From Candidatus Ligilactobacillus excrementigallinarum (lineage in GTDB: Bacteria; Bacillota; Bacilli; Lactobacillales; Lactobacillaceae), in assembly GCA_019114385.1 (NCBI GenBank), contig DXFP01000053.1, positions 1 through 64,000 on the forward strand: a DNA stretch of 64,000 nucleotides, written 5' to 3'. Below, piece after piece: positions 1-10,195 of the stretch. Within the stretch, counting starts at the first letter, position 1, and each line of letters begins with the position of its first letter. The notes below the pieces were generated by a model, which was given only the letters and a program-made list of their open reading frames with translations, did no database searches and was not told the origin of the DNA. The position numbers and the translations under genes are program-made.

Positions 1-40
1 AAAAATTAAACGGCGATAAAGAGGCAAAGGATGGGATTTT

Positions 41-1759
41 ATGGTTATCTTTTTAGTTTCGCTTGTCATTGTGGCACTGTTGATTTATTTGGGAGTGTAT
101 CTGTACAAACGACGCAATGCTAAATTGATTGACAGTTATCAAGAAGGAGTAAAACATATCACCGATACTTCTCTTGAGAAAGAAATGGCTGAAATTAGTC
201 ATTTGAATTTATCGGGCGAAAGTTTAACAGAGTTCGAAAAAATTGATAAAGATTATCGCGAAATTGTTAATCGCAAGTTGCCAGAAGTTTCTGAACTGTT
301 AAATGATTTGAAAGAATTGAACCAACATTATCAATTCGGAAGAGTAAATCATGAATTGGCAGATGTTGATGAAAAAATGAACGCTACAACTTCACAATTT
401 AAAGAAATCAAGGATAAGTTGGAAGAAATCCGGAAGGTTACGAAAGAACACCAAAAAGCAGTTTCTGAATTAAGTGCTAAGTATAAAGATTTACGAAAAA
501 CATTATTAGCGAAAAGTTTTTCATTTGGTCCAAGTAGTGACAAGTTAGAAGAACAACTAGGCGAATTGGAACAAAAATTCGATGATTATACAAAGGTAAT
601 GGAAAGCGGAGATTACGTTAAATCTGCTAAACCGTTAGTTGAATTACAAGATGCAACTCATGAGATGGAAGAAAAGATTGAAAAAATACCACCAATTTAC
701 AAGAATTTAAAAAATGTCTTTCCTGAACAAATTGAAGAGTTGAATCAAGCAGTTAATCAACTACTAAAGGAAAAATATGTTTTCCAAGAGAACTTAAAGA
801 AGAAGTTAGATGAAATTCAAAAATTAGTTGATAAGAATCTCGTTAACTTAGAAAAAGTAAACGTAAAAGATGCTGAAAAGCTAAACGATCAGTTAAGTGA
901 TTCAATTGATGAAGTATACGATACGATAGACAAAGAGTATCGTGCTCGGCATTTAGTTGAAAAGAACTACAAGTATTATCAAGATTTTTTGGAACATGCG
1001 GAAAGTCAAGAACACGAATTGTTAATTGATTTAGATCGCTTATCACAAAATTATGAATTGACACATAATGAATTAGAAGATGCACATGAATTACAAGCTC
1101 AAATCCGAGAAGTGCGAAAAGACTTTGATAATTTTACTAAACAACGGACAGAAGGCATAATTTATTCAACTGAATTGAAGAAACAGAAAGAAAACATTGA
1201 AAAGTTAAATAAAATTGAAAAACGTCAAAAAGAAATTAATGATGGGGTTTCAAATCTTTGGAAAGAAGAAAAAGAAGCACAAAAAGCGGTTCAAAGCTTT
1301 GATTTGGAAATTCATCGTATGCGGCGCGATATTGAAAAATTGAATTTGCCAGGTTTATCAAAGGAATATACAGATTATTTCTTTAAGGTAAGCGATGAAA
1401 TTCAAGCTTTGAATGAAGCATTGAATCAAATTCAAATTAATATGGATGAAATCACTAAAGCATTAATCAATACTCAATCAGATTTAGATGTTTTGGGTGA
1501 CAAGACAAAAGAAATTATCGATTGCTCAACATTGACAGAAGAATTCTTGCAATATGCCAATCGTTATCGAACACGTTACCCAGAAATTGCAGAAGCGTAC
1601 AAGAAGGCAGATCACTTGTTCAATAAACAATTTGATTATGTTGATGCATTAGATGTAATTTCAAATGCTTTAGAGGAAGTTGAACCTGGAATTTACAAGC
1701 GAATCACTGATGACTATGAAACACAAGAACAAGCACAACGTCAATATCCAATGAATTAA
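41..1759 (+). CDS. ezrA: Septation ring formation regulator EzrA
   Basis: EzrA is a membrane-anchored negative regulator of FtsZ ring assembly that also links division to cell-wall synthesis. The 572-residue product has one N-terminal membrane helix (about residues 3–22) followed by an almost uninterrupted, highly charged coiled-coil region, which is the EzrA architecture (usual length about 560–580). The ATG follows an AAAGGATGGG ribosome-binding site. It stands alone, upstream of a cysteine desulfurase gene, an arrangement common in lactobacilli, and ends in a strong hairpin terminator. The call rests on architecture, length and neighbourhood; confidence is high. Confidence 0.93.
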   Translation: MVIFLVSLVIVALLIYLGVYLYKRRNAKLIDSYQEGVKHITDTSLEKEMAEISHLNLSGESLTEFEKIDKDYREIVNRKLPEVSELLNDLKELNQHYQFGRVNHELADVDEKMNATTSQFKEIKDKLEEIRKVTKEHQKAVSELSAKYKDLRKTLLAKSFSFGPSSDKLEEQLGELEQKFDDYTKVMESGDYVKSAKPLVELQDATHEMEEKIEKIPPIYKNLKNVFPEQIEELNQAVNQLLKEKYVFQENLKKKLDEIQKLVDKNLVNLEKVNVKDAEKLNDQLSDSIDEVYDTIDKEYRARHLVEKNYKYYQDFLEHAESQEHELLIDLDRLSQNYELTHNELEDAHELQAQIREVRKDFDNFTKQRTEGIIYSTELKKQKENIEKLNKIEKRQKEINDGVSNLWKEEKEAQKAVQSFDLEIHRMRRDIEKLNLPGLSKEYTDYFFKVSDEIQALNEALNQIQINMDEITKALINTQSDLDVLGDKTKEIIDCSTLTEEFLQYANRYRTRYPEIAEAYKKADHLFNKQFDYVDALDVISNALEEVEPGIYKRITDDYETQEQAQRQYPMN

Positions 1760-1766
1760 TATTTCC

Positions 1767-1800
1767 AAAGAAGGCTGCGACATAATCCAGCCTTCTTTTT
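1767..1800 (+). terminator. Rho-independent terminator after ezrA (repeat-family hairpin A)
   Basis: A perfect 11-bp stem, AAAGAAGGCTG at 1767 pairing with CAGCCTTCTTT ending at 1798, is followed by T residues and then TATATCCGCATA. Both the loop and the downstream motif match the hairpin part of the intergenic repeat family found elsewhere in the window. The long second hairpin of that family is missing here. Confidence 0.88.
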
Positions 1801-1915
1801 ATATCCGCATAGATGCTTTTATTTTCGCTTTACAAAAGTAAGCCAAAATGATTAAATTAACAATGAGTCGTACCAGAATGAATAGATATAAATTATTTTA
1901 GAAAGGAAATGCTGC

Positions 1916-3064
1916 ATGATTTATTTTGATAATAGTGCTACTACAAAAGTGGATGATCAGGTATTAGAGACTTATAACAAAGTAAGTCAAAATATTTGGG
2001 GAAATCCATCATCATTACATGCATGGGGTGAGAAAGCATTCAACTTGCTGGAACAGTCACGAAAGCAAATTGCAGATTTGATGCATTGTAATGCAGATGA
2101 GATTTACTTTACTAGTGGCGGTTCTGAAGGTGATAACTGGGCAATTAAAGGAACTGCAATGGAAAAGATGCCGTATGGTAAGCACTTAATCACTTCAAGT
2201 GTTGAACATCCGGCAGTTTCCAATACAATGGCACATTTAAAAAAAATGGGCTTTGAAGTGACTTATTTACCAGTTGATAAAGAAGGTCGTGTATCTGCAA
2301 AAGATTTAAAAGCCGCAATTCGGAAAGACACAGTTCTGGTTTCAATTATGGCAATCAATAATGAAATCGGAACAATTGAACCCATCGATGAATTGGCAAA
2401 AGTATTGGAAGATTACCCGAAGATTCATTTTCATGTGGATGCTGTACAGGCAATTGGAAAAGGAATTGATGATTTATTAGCCAATCCACGAATTGATTTG
2501 ATGACTTTTTCTGGACACAAATTCCATGCTCCACGCGGAATTGGATTTATGTATAAAAAGCGTGGTCGCATGATTCAACCTTTAATTGATGGTGGCGGTC
2601 AAGAAAAGGCCTTGCGCGGTGGCACAGAGAACTTGCCCGCAATTGCTGGAATGGCAAAAGCGTTGCGGTTACTGCTTGATAACGAAACAGAAAAGGTAGC
2701 AATGCAACGTGAAATAAAGCAAAAAATTTACAATCATATTGTAAATTTTGATAAGGTTCACATTTTTTCACAACCGACAGCGCAATTTGCTCCCCATATT
2801 TTATGTTTTACAATTGATGGTGTTCGTGGAGAAACAATCGTACATGCATTTGAAAAGTATGGAATTTATATTTCAACAACAAGTGCATGTTCATCTAAAA
2901 AAGGAACAATTGCGGGAACTTTGAATGCAATGCATGTTCCAGAATCAATTGCAAGTTCAGCTGTACGTATTAGTTTAGATGAACATAATACAATGGCCGA
3001 AGCAGAAGAATTTATTAAAGTATTTGATCAATTATATGAAAAATTTAAGATGATTAACTCATAA
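1916..3064 (+). CDS. Cysteine desulfurase (NifS/IscS family), partner of ThiI
   Basis: This PLP-dependent enzyme takes sulfur from L-cysteine as an enzyme-bound persulfide. Visible landmarks are the PLP lysine in SGHK (Lys202), the N-terminal YFDNSATT motif, and the catalytic cysteine in TSACSS (Cys325). It lies 15 bp upstream of thiI, the pairing known in Bacillus subtilis as NifZ–ThiI, so its likely acceptor is ThiI for 4-thiouridine in tRNA. The start is set by AGAAAGGAAATG upstream. A second paralogue lies before mnmA at 41359; the two are clearly diverged around the active-site loop. Confidence 0.92.
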   Translation: MIYFDNSATTKVDDQVLETYNKVSQNIWGNPSSLHAWGEKAFNLLEQSRKQIADLMHCNADEIYFTSGGSEGDNWAIKGTAMEKMPYGKHLITSSVEHPAVSNTMAHLKKMGFEVTYLPVDKEGRVSAKDLKAAIRKDTVLVSIMAINNEIGTIEPIDELAKVLEDYPKIHFHVDAVQAIGKGIDDLLANPRIDLMTFSGHKFHAPRGIGFMYKKRGRMIQPLIDGGGQEKALRGGTENLPAIAGMAKALRLLLDNETEKVAMQREIKQKIYNHIVNFDKVHIFSQPTAQFAPHILCFTIDGVRGETIVHAFEKYGIYISTTSACSSKKGTIAGTLNAMHVPESIASSAVRISLDEHNTMAEAEEFIKVFDQLYEKFKMINS

Positions 3065-3079
3065 GATTGGAGGAATAAA

Positions 3080-4297
3080 ATGCAATATTCAGAAATTATG
3101 GTTCGTTATGGCGAATTGTCTACTAAGGGAAAGAACCGTAAGAATTTCATTGATCGGTTGGCATATAATGTGCGGCAAGCATTACATGAATTTACGCAGT
3201 TAAAGATTACTGCGCATCGTGATCGGATGCATATTCAATTGAATGGCGAAGATTCGAATTTGGTTATGGAACGGTTAAACCAAGTATTCGGAATTCAAAA
3301 TTATTCACCTTCAATTAAGGTTGAACGAGATATTGAAGCTGTAAAAGCCAAAGCTGTGGAAATGATGAAGGAAAAATATCATGCAGGCATGACTTTTAAG
3401 GTAAATACGCGGCGTTCTGATCATCAATTTGAATATGATACAAATGCAATGAACGACCTTTTAGGCGGTGCAATTTTATCATCCTTTGATGACATTCATG
3501 TAAAAATGAAAAATCCAGATGTTACTTTACGCTGTGAAGTTCGTCCAGATGGAATTTTCTTATCATTCGGCAAAATTCCAGGTGCTGGTGGTTTACCAGT
3601 TGGAACAGCAGGAAAGGCAATGTTGATGCTTTCAGGCGGAATTGATTCACCAGTTGCAGGTTATCTAGCAATGAAGCGTGGGGTAGATATTGAAATGGTT
3701 CATTTCTTTAGTCCGCCATACACAAGTGAACAAGCCTTAAATAAAGCAAAGGAATTAACTGCTAAATTAGCTCCATATGTTGGAAAAATTAAATTTATTC
3801 AGGTTCCATTTACAGAAATTCAGGAAACAATCAAGCATGATGTTCCAGAAGGATATTTAATGACAATTCAACGCCGCTTTATGTTACGCTTAACTGAAGC
3901 AATTGCTAAGAAACGGCATGGATTGGCAATCTTTAATGGTGAAGCATTAGGCCAAGTAGCATCTCAAACCTTAGAAAGTATGGCAGCAATTAATGATGTC
4001 ACAACGATGCCGGTTTTACGCCCAGTAGTTTCAATGGATAAAAATGAAATTATTGAAATTGCACAAAAAATTGATACATTTGATTTATCAATTCAACCAT
4101 TTGAAGACTGCTGTACAATTTTTGCGCCACCTTCACCAAAGACAAAACCAAGAATTGATAAAGCACGTCAATATGAGGAACGTCTTGATGTTGATGGCTT
4201 AATTCAACGGGCATTAGATGGAATTGAAATTACAGAAATTAAAGTTTCAGATGAATTTATGAATCAAGACGAAGAAGATTTTGCAGAATTACTTTAA
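3080..4297 (+). CDS. thiI: tRNA 4-thiouridine synthase ThiI
   Basis: ThiI adenylates U8 of tRNA and inserts sulfur to make 4-thiouridine; in some bacteria it also feeds thiazole synthesis. The N-terminal half is a ferredoxin-like plus THUMP RNA-binding region (about residues 1–165). An ATP-pyrophosphatase PP-loop ([11 protein letters not shown], about residue 185) follows. At 405 residues it lacks the C-terminal rhodanese domain of the E. coli enzyme, as is usual in Firmicutes, where the adjacent desulfurase supplies sulfur directly. It probably forms an operon with the desulfurase 15 bp upstream, with a GGAGG ribosome-binding site. Confidence 0.95.
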   Translation: MQYSEIMVRYGELSTKGKNRKNFIDRLAYNVRQALHEFTQLKITAHRDRMHIQLNGEDSNLVMERLNQVFGIQNYSPSIKVERDIEAVKAKAVEMMKEKYHAGMTFKVNTRRSDHQFEYDTNAMNDLLGGAILSSFDDIHVKMKNPDVTLRCEVRPDGIFLSFGKIPGAGGLPVGTAGKAMLMLSGGIDSPVAGYLAMKRGVDIEMVHFFSPPYTSEQALNKAKELTAKLAPYVGKIKFIQVPFTEIQETIKHDVPEGYLMTIQRRFMLRLTEAIAKKRHGLAIFNGEALGQVASQTLESMAAINDVTTMPVLRPVVSMDKNEIIEIAQKIDTFDLSIQPFEDCCTIFAPPSPKTKPRIDKARQYEERLDVDGLIQRALDGIEITEIKVSDEFMNQDEEDFAELL

Positions 4298-4305
4298 TTC
4301 AATGC

Positions 4306-4334
4306 TTGACGAACTAAATTTAGCAAGCTAGAAT
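4306..4334 (+). promoter_or_regulatory. Promoter of the valS T-box leader
   Basis: TTGACG (4306–4311), a 17-bp spacer and TAGAAT (4329–4334) form a near-consensus sigma-A promoter a few bases after the thiI stop. Transcription would start just before the T-box leader. Confidence 0.75.
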
Positions 4335-4339
4335 GAAAT

Positions 4340-4580
4340 TATAAAAACGATGATCAAGAGGAATTTAGGTCAGAATCTTACAGGAAGAGTCAGAAACTGA
4401 GACGACTTAGACGATACTTAAATTTGTAGCTTGGGAGTTGTTATTCTGAACGGATATTAAGGATAGCCGGACTTGCTGATAGTTCGTTAACATTAAACAG
4501 CTAAGTGGAGAACAAAGTGTTTTCAAATTAGGTGGTACCACGGCATTGTCGTCCTATGTGATGACAGTGCTTTTTTTATA
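4340..4580 (+). promoter_or_regulatory. T-box riboswitch upstream of valS
   Basis: T-box leaders sense uncharged tRNA and switch between a terminator and an antiterminator. The conserved antiterminator segment TTAGGTGGTACCACGG is at 4528–4543; its UGGU bulge can pair with the ACCA end of a tRNA. The competing terminator is GCATTGTCGTC pairing with GATGACAGTGC (4543–4572), followed by a T-run to 4578. The upstream part forms Stem I and the specifier loop; I did not assign the valine specifier codon with certainty. Position directly before valS implies tRNA-Val sensing. Confidence 0.9.
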
Positions 4581-4615
4581 TCCGACAGACAATTTATGTA
4601 GAAAGGAATTTATCG

Positions 4616-7282
4616 ATGAGAGAAATTGATATGTCGACAAAATACGATCCAAAAGAAGTTGAACCGGGTCGTTATGAAAAATGGGTTAAAGACGGCGTTT
4701 TTAAACCTAGTGGCGATAAAAAAGCAAAACCATATTCAATCGTTATTCCACCACCAAATGTAACTGGTAAGTTGCATTTAGGACATGCTTGGGATAATAC
4801 TTTGCAAGATATGTTGATTAGACAAAAACGTATGCAAGGATACGATACACTATGGGTTCCTGGAACTGATCATGCAGGAATTGCTACTCAAGCTAAAGTA
4901 GAAGCCCAATTACGTGAAGAAGGCATTACTCGTTATGATCTCGGACGTGAAAAATTTGTTGAAAAAGTTTGGGACTGGGTACATGAATATAGTGATATCA
5001 TTCATAAACAATGGGCTAAGATGGGGATTTCTGTTGATTATGACCGCGAGCGTTTTACTTTGGATGATGGATTATCTAAAGCAGTTCGGAAAGTCTTTGT
5101 TGATTTATATAACAAAGGTTTAATTTATCGTGGTGAATATATCATTAACTGGGATCCTCAAGCGCGTACAGCTTTATCAGATATCGAAGTTATTCATCAA
5201 GATGATGAAGGTGCATTTTACCATGTTAAGTATCCATTTGTTGATGAAAACTATACATTTAATGGTAAGCACTATATTGAAATTGCAACTACTCGACCAG
5301 AAACAATGTTTGGGGATGTGGCAGTTGCAGTTAATCCAAGTGATGAACGATACAAAGAACTTGTAGGCAAAGAAGTGGTATTACCATTACAAGGTCGTCA
5401 TATTCCAATCATTGCAGATCAATATGTTGATCCAGAATTTGGAACTGGAATGGTAAAAATTACTCCAGCGCATGATCCTAATGACTTTAAGGTTGGAAAT
5501 CGGCATAATTTGAAGCGGATTAATACTATGAATGAAGACGCTACAATGAATGAAAATGCTGGTAAGTATGAAGGTATGGATCGCTTTGAAGCTCGTAAAG
5601 CAATTGTCAGCGATTTGGAAGATGAAGGCTATATGCTTAAAATTGAACCAATCGTACATAGCGTTGGTCACTCTGAACGGACCGGGGTTCAGGTTGAAGC
5701 TCGGTTATCAACACAATGGTTTGTAAAGATGAAACCATTAGCTGAAATGGCATTGAAGAATCAAAAAGAAGGCGACAAGGTAAACTTTGTTCCTAAACGA
5801 TTTGAACATACTTGGAATCAATGGATGGAAAACATTCATGACTGGGTAATTTCACGTCAACTTTGGTGGGGACACCGCATTCCAGCATGGTATAACAAAC
5901 AAACTGGTGAGACATATGTTGGAATGGAAGCTCCAGAAGATATTGAAAACTGGGAACAAGATCCAGATGTTTTGGATACATGGTTCAGTAGTGCATTGTG
6001 GCCATTTTCAACAATGGGTTGGCCAGATACTGATGCGGAAGACTTTAAACGTTACTTCCCAACAAGTACTTTAGTTACTGGTTACGATATTATTTTCTTC
6101 TGGGTTTCACGGATGATTTTCCAAAGCCTTGAATTTACAGGCGAAACACCATTTAAAAATGTTGTCTTGCATGGTTTGATTCGCGACGAACAAGGACGGA
6201 AGATGAGTAAGTCTCTTGGAAACGGAATTGATCCAATGGATGTCATCGATAAGTATGGTACAGATGCATTACGTTGGTTCTTAACAACAGGTTCTACTCC
6301 TGGCCAAGATATCCGTTTCTCATACCAAAAAATGGATGGTGCTTGGAACTTTATTAATAAGATTTGGAATGCAAGTCGGTTTGTAATTATGAATCTTGAT
6401 GAAGATACTAAGGCAGAATTACCATCTAAAGATGAATGGCAATTGGCTGATAAGTGGATTATTAGCCGATTAAATGACACGGTTAAAGATGTCACTCACT
6501 TCTTTGATATCTTTGAATTTGGAGAAGCAGGTCGTTCACTTTATAACTTTATCTGGAACGATTTCTGTGATTGGTACATTGAAATGGCCAAAGAAAACTT
6601 GAATGGTTCAGATGAAAAACTTAAGAAGAATACTCAAGCGATTTTATGCTACGTGCTTGATCAAACTTTGAGATTGTTACATCCTGTAATTCCATTTGTA
6701 ACTGAAAAAATTTGGTTAACAATGCCGCATGAAGGTAAGTCAATTGTTGTTGCTAAGTATCCAGAAGTACACCCTGAATTTGAAGATCAAGCTGCAGAAC
6801 GACAAATGGAAAACTTGATTGAATTAATCAAGTCGGTACGTAATAGTCGTGCAGAAGTGAATGCTCCAATGTCATCTGCAATTGATATTTTAATTAAGAC
6901 GAAAGATGATGAAACAAAGAAGATTTTTGAAGATAACATTGATTATATTCAAAGATTCTGTCATCCAAAACACCTAGAAATCAGTGCAGATGTTGAGGCA
7001 CCAGCATTAGCAATGACTTCCGTAATCACCGGTGCAGAAGTGTACTTACCATTAGCCGATTTAATTGATTTGAATGAAGAAATTAAGCGACTTCAAGGTG
7101 AAGCAGACAAACTTGAAAAAGAAGTTATGCGTGCTGAAAAGAAGTTAAGCAATGAAAAATTTGTAGCAAATGCTCCAAAGCAAGTTGTAGACAAAGAACG
7201 TGAAAAGTTAGCTGATTATCAAGATAAATTGGCTGCTACAAATAATCGAATTGAAGAACTTCAAGCTGAATTAGATAACTAA
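4616..7282 (+). CDS. valS: Valyl-tRNA synthetase
   Basis: This class I synthetase charges tRNA-Val and edits misactivated threonine. The HIGH signature appears as HLGH at about residues 53–56 and KMSKS at about residues 529–533, with the CP1 editing domain between them. The last 70 or so residues form the coiled-coil arm typical of ValRS. At 888 residues it is full length. The ATG at 4616 has AGAAAGG upstream; a second in-frame ATG at 4625 (MSTKYDPK) is an alternative. Expression is probably controlled by the T-box leader. Confidence 0.97.
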   Translation: MREIDMSTKYDPKEVEPGRYEKWVKDGVFKPSGDKKAKPYSIVIPPPNVTGKLHLGHAWDNTLQDMLIRQKRMQGYDTLWVPGTDHAGIATQAKVEAQLREEGITRYDLGREKFVEKVWDWVHEYSDIIHKQWAKMGISVDYDRERFTLDDGLSKAVRKVFVDLYNKGLIYRGEYIINWDPQARTALSDIEVIHQDDEGAFYHVKYPFVDENYTFNGKHYIEIATTRPETMFGDVAVAVNPSDERYKELVGKEVVLPLQGRHIPIIADQYVDPEFGTGMVKITPAHDPNDFKVGNRHNLKRINTMNEDATMNENAGKYEGMDRFEARKAIVSDLEDEGYMLKIEPIVHSVGHSERTGVQVEARLSTQWFVKMKPLAEMALKNQKEGDKVNFVPKRFEHTWNQWMENIHDWVISRQLWWGHRIPAWYNKQTGETYVGMEAPEDIENWEQDPDVLDTWFSSALWPFSTMGWPDTDAEDFKRYFPTSTLVTGYDIIFFWVSRMIFQSLEFTGETPFKNVVLHGLIRDEQGRKMSKSLGNGIDPMDVIDKYGTDALRWFLTTGSTPGQDIRFSYQKMDGAWNFINKIWNASRFVIMNLDEDTKAELPSKDEWQLADKWIISRLNDTVKDVTHFFDIFEFGEAGRSLYNFIWNDFCDWYIEMAKENLNGSDEKLKKNTQAILCYVLDQTLRLLHPVIPFVTEKIWLTMPHEGKSIVVAKYPEVHPEFEDQAAERQMENLIELIKSVRNSRAEVNAPMSSAIDILIKTKDDETKKIFEDNIDYIQRFCHPKHLEISADVEAPALAMTSVITGAEVYLPLADLIDLNEEIKRLQGEADKLEKEVMRAEKKLSNEKFVANAPKQVVDKEREKLADYQDKLAATNNRIEELQAELDN

Positions 7283-7298
7283 AATGATTTATTAGGCG

Positions 7299-7345
7299 TG
7301 AGCCCTTCAAAAAATATGGTTTGAATGGGTTCATGTCTTTTTTTT
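7299..7345 (+). terminator. Terminator between valS and folC
   Basis: TGAGCCCTTCAAA pairs with TTTGAATGGGTTCA (one wobble, one bulge), followed by TGTCTTTTTTTT. It lies immediately before folC, whose ribosome-binding site starts right after the T-run, so folC is read through from valS or has a weak promoter I could not identify. Confidence 0.72.
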
Positions 7346-7364
7346 GAAAGTTAGGAAGATTGTT

Positions 7365-8684
7365 ATGGAAAATTCTGCATATCAAAAGGCACTCAATTTT
7401 ATTCATGGAAGAACAAAATTTAAGAAAATTCCAACTTTGGAACGCATGCAAGATTTTTGCAGACGCTTAGGTAATCCTGAACGTAATTTGAAAATGATTC
7501 ATATTACCGGAACAAATGGCAAAGGGTCAACCACTGCTTTTGCTCGGCAATTATTAATGGAAAAAGGATTCAAAGTCGGCTCGTTTACCTCACCATTTAT
7601 TATTAAGTTTAATGACCGCTTTTGTATTAACGGCAAAATGATTTCAGATGATCGTCTTGTAGAAATTGTTGATGAAATTCGTCCAATTGTAGATCAAATG
7701 GACATTGACTGGGAAAAGCGCGGTGGTGGTCCGACTGAATTTGAAATTGATACAGCAATAATGTTTAAGTATTTTGCAGAAGAACAAGTAGATTATGCAG
7801 TGATTGAGGTTGGCCTTGGAGGCACGTATGATTCTACTAATGTGATTATGCCATTAGTTTCAGTAATAACGAGTGTTGGCAAAGATCATTTAAAATATTT
7901 GGGACCAACAATTAAAGATGTTGCACGCAATAAAGCTGGAATTATCAAAGAAAAAACTCCAGTGATTATTGGCAATGTTCCTGAAGCTGCATATAAAGTA
8001 ATTCAGTCAGTTGCAGCAGAAAAAAATGCCGAATTATTTGCATTAAATCAACAAGTGAATGTTGAAAAACAACCGCAACGAGATTGGGGTGAAAGATTTA
8101 ACTATCACTTTGAAGATGCTCATTATCAAAATTTAATTGTTAATTTAATGGGAGATTACCAAATTAACAACGTCGCCTTAGCCCTAACTGCATGCCTAAT
8201 GATTGCCAAACAAGAAAAATGGCAATTTAGTTTAGCAGAGATTAGAAATGCCTTGGAGAAAACAACATGGCCTGGAAGATTTGAAAAAATTAATCAAGAG
8301 CCGCTGATTATTTTGGACGGTGCTCATAATTTACAAGCAGTTAAACAAATTACTAAACTGTTAAAAACACGCTTTAAGCAAAATCAAATCTATTTAATAA
8401 TGTCAATTTTACAAGATAAGCAGTCTGAGGAGATGTTGGCTGAACTTTTAACATTACCGAATGTAAACGTGATTTTAACCAGATTTAATAGCCCAAGACC
8501 AATTGCTGATTTAAATCAACTAAAAGAAAAGTTCCCTCAAATTGAGATTATTAATCAGTGGCAATTGGCATTGGTTAAGGTAATTCAAAATATGTCGGCA
8601 GATGATATATTATTATTTGCAGGTTCGCTTTATTTTATTTCGGAAGTACGTGAATATTTTGTGAATAAAGAAGAGGAGCAATAA
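7365..8684 (+). CDS. folC: Folylpolyglutamate synthase / dihydrofolate synthase
   Basis: FolC, a Mur-ligase relative, adds glutamate to folates, and in some organisms to dihydropteroate. The P-loop ITGTNGKGST lies at about residues 46–55 and the second ligase motif DGAHN in the C-terminal domain. I chose ATG 7365 over the in-frame TTG at 7344 because AGGAAG sits seven bases upstream, and the earlier start would lie inside the terminator T-run. The product is 439 residues, normal for the family. The valS–folC order is conserved in Firmicutes. Confidence 0.93.
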   Translation: MENSAYQKALNFIHGRTKFKKIPTLERMQDFCRRLGNPERNLKMIHITGTNGKGSTTAFARQLLMEKGFKVGSFTSPFIIKFNDRFCINGKMISDDRLVEIVDEIRPIVDQMDIDWEKRGGGPTEFEIDTAIMFKYFAEEQVDYAVIEVGLGGTYDSTNVIMPLVSVITSVGKDHLKYLGPTIKDVARNKAGIIKEKTPVIIGNVPEAAYKVIQSVAAEKNAELFALNQQVNVEKQPQRDWGERFNYHFEDAHYQNLIVNLMGDYQINNVALALTACLMIAKQEKWQFSLAEIRNALEKTTWPGRFEKINQEPLIILDGAHNLQAVKQITKLLKTRFKQNQIYLIMSILQDKQSEEMLAELLTLPNVNVILTRFNSPRPIADLNQLKEKFPQIEIINQWQLALVKVIQNMSADDILLFAGSLYFISEVREYFVNKEEEQ

Positions 8685-8687
8685 TTT

Positions 8688-9338
8688 ATGAAAATTAAAG
8701 CAATGATTTTTGATATGGATGGAGTCGTTTATGATTCTGAAAAAATGTATTTTGCAGCTGATCAGGCAGCGGCAAAAAAATTAGGCTTCGATTTTCCTTT
8801 TGAATATTATAAACAATTCATTGGAGCCGGCTATGACACAATGTATAAGACGATGGTTAAAGACTATGGTGATGAAGATTTAATTAAACGGTTCATGGAA
8901 TTGAATCGGAAAGAAATTATTCCAACTATAAAAAAAGGAATGCTTAAATTTAAGCCTGGTTTTCTAAAGTTAGCACAATACTTGGAAGATCATGGAATTA
9001 TTTATGGATTAGCGTCAAGTAATTATACAAAGGATATTAATTTTTATCTCAAAGAAACGAATTTTGAAAACCGGTTTAATTTTATTGTTTCAGCAAATGA
9101 TGTTGCTAAAGCTAAACCTGCTCCTGATATATTTTTAAAAGCTTGGGAAAAAGCAGGTAAACCAGCTAAAAACGAAACAGTAATTATTGAAGATTCAACA
9201 AATGGAATCAAGGCGGCAAATCAAGCGGAAATTCCAGTTATTATGGTTCCAGATTATATTAAACCAACGACATTTGAAAAGGAACATACGCTTGCAATTA
9301 AATCAGATTTAAATGAAGTAATTGATTTTATTAGGTAG
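8688..9338 (+). CDS. HAD-superfamily hydrolase, beta-phosphoglucomutase-like
   Basis: A 216-residue haloacid-dehalogenase fold protein. Motif I is FDMDGVVYDSE (nucleophile Asp9, acid/base Asp11), motif II is the LASSN segment, and motif III/IV is KPAPDIF followed by IEDSTNGIKAA. The helical cap between residues 15 and 80 puts it with the beta-phosphoglucomutase/phosphatase subgroup. It begins four bases after folC in the same operon. The substrate cannot be read from sequence; sugar phosphate or nucleotide phosphatase activity is possible. Confidence 0.85.
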   Translation: MKIKAMIFDMDGVVYDSEKMYFAADQAAAKKLGFDFPFEYYKQFIGAGYDTMYKTMVKDYGDEDLIKRFMELNRKEIIPTIKKGMLKFKPGFLKLAQYLEDHGIIYGLASSNYTKDINFYLKETNFENRFNFIVSANDVAKAKPAPDIFLKAWEKAGKPAKNETVIIEDSTNGIKAANQAEIPVIMVPDYIKPTTFEKEHTLAIKSDLNEVIDFIR

Positions 9339-9384
9339 TACAATTCAGCTTCAAAAACTCGTATTTATATATGAGGTGATATAA

Positions 9385-10056
9385 ATGAAGTTGATTAATC
9401 AATTGACCGATGAATATGTGATGGGACAATTAAGTCAATTTGGACCAGATACTTTAACAGATAAGGAATTACTATATTGTATTGTACGTATTTTTTGCAG
9501 CCAAAAAGTAGCACAAAAAAGTACAATCAGCTATTTTGATGAAAATCATGATTTTTCAAGAATTACGCAATTAACGCGGCTTGACTGGGAATTACTTTTT
9601 AATAACCAAAATAAAGCATTGAAAATGTTAGCAATTGAAGAATTGTTAAAAAGAAATCAACAATCGACGAAATATATTTTGGGACAAATTTGTTCAAGTA
9701 AAAAAGTTGGTGAATACTTGATTCCTAAATTAAAGTTTTATCAACAAGAAGTATTGTATGTCCTATATCTAGATACTAAAAATCAAATCATTCATGAAAA
9801 AGAATTATTTAAAGGTACACTGAATCAAGCAACTGTACATCCGCGAGAAATTTTTAAATTTGCAGTACAATATAGTGCCGCACGCATCATTGTTGCTCAT
9901 AATCATCCAAGCGGAATTTTAACGCCTTCAGAAAATGATCAGCAAATGACTCAAAGATTAGCTGAATGCGGTGAAATTCTTGGAATTGAGCTACTTGATC
10001 ATTTAGTCATTGGACAAAAGGACTATTATAGTTTTCGCGAGCATCATGTAATTTAA
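9385..10056 (+). CDS. radC: RadC family JAB-domain protein
   Basis: A 223-residue UPF0758/RadC protein with an MPN/JAMM-type metal site: HNHPSG at residues 172–177, then TPSENDQQMT. The family was named for DNA repair in E. coli, but a direct repair role is disputed, and members have also been tied to DNA uptake and recombination. The N-terminal third is poorly conserved. The start has AGGTGAT upstream. It probably ends the valS–folC operon, followed by a copy of the intergenic structured repeat. Confidence 0.88.
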   Translation: MKLINQLTDEYVMGQLSQFGPDTLTDKELLYCIVRIFCSQKVAQKSTISYFDENHDFSRITQLTRLDWELLFNNQNKALKMLAIEELLKRNQQSTKYILGQICSSKKVGEYLIPKLKFYQQEVLYVLYLDTKNQIIHEKELFKGTLNQATVHPREIFKFAVQYSAARIIVAHNHPSGILTPSENDQQMTQRLAECGEILGIELLDHLVIGQKDYYSFREHHVI

Positions 10057-10195
10057 AATAGGAAAACACTAAAAACGGGTATGCTGTAAGAAAATGTTCA
10101 ACGAATCACAGAAGAAAGATTCGAGAAATTACGAACTTACAAGCTGCCCGTTTATTTATACAAATAAAAAAGGTTGGACTTTTGTCACAACCTTA
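10057..10195 (+). repeat. Structured intergenic repeat, copy 1 (long hairpin then terminator hairpin)
   Basis: The long hairpin has closing arms AAACGGG (10073–10079) and CCCGTTT (10147–10153) and inner arms TGTAAG (10085–10090) and CTTACA (10136–10141), with the family's internal AACGAATCAC..GATTCG segment. It is followed by the terminator hairpin AAGGTTG (10170–10176) / CAACCTT (10188–10194). The element lies between convergent radC and the permease gene, so the hairpin can serve both, and it overlaps the last codon region of the permease. Confidence 0.85.

Noticed and set aside
4571-4592. TTTATATCCGACAG after the valS T-box terminator as another copy of the structured repeat
   Set aside because: Shares only the short TATATCCG motif; neither hairpin of the family follows.
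6082-6495. 137-codon open frame on the minus strand inside valS
   Set aside because: Antisense shadow of a well-supported coding region; no ribosome-binding site and no recognisable protein features.
7344-7364. Upstream TTG start for folC
   Set aside because: Lies in the T-run of the terminator and has no ribosome-binding site; ATG 7365 has AGGAAG upstream.
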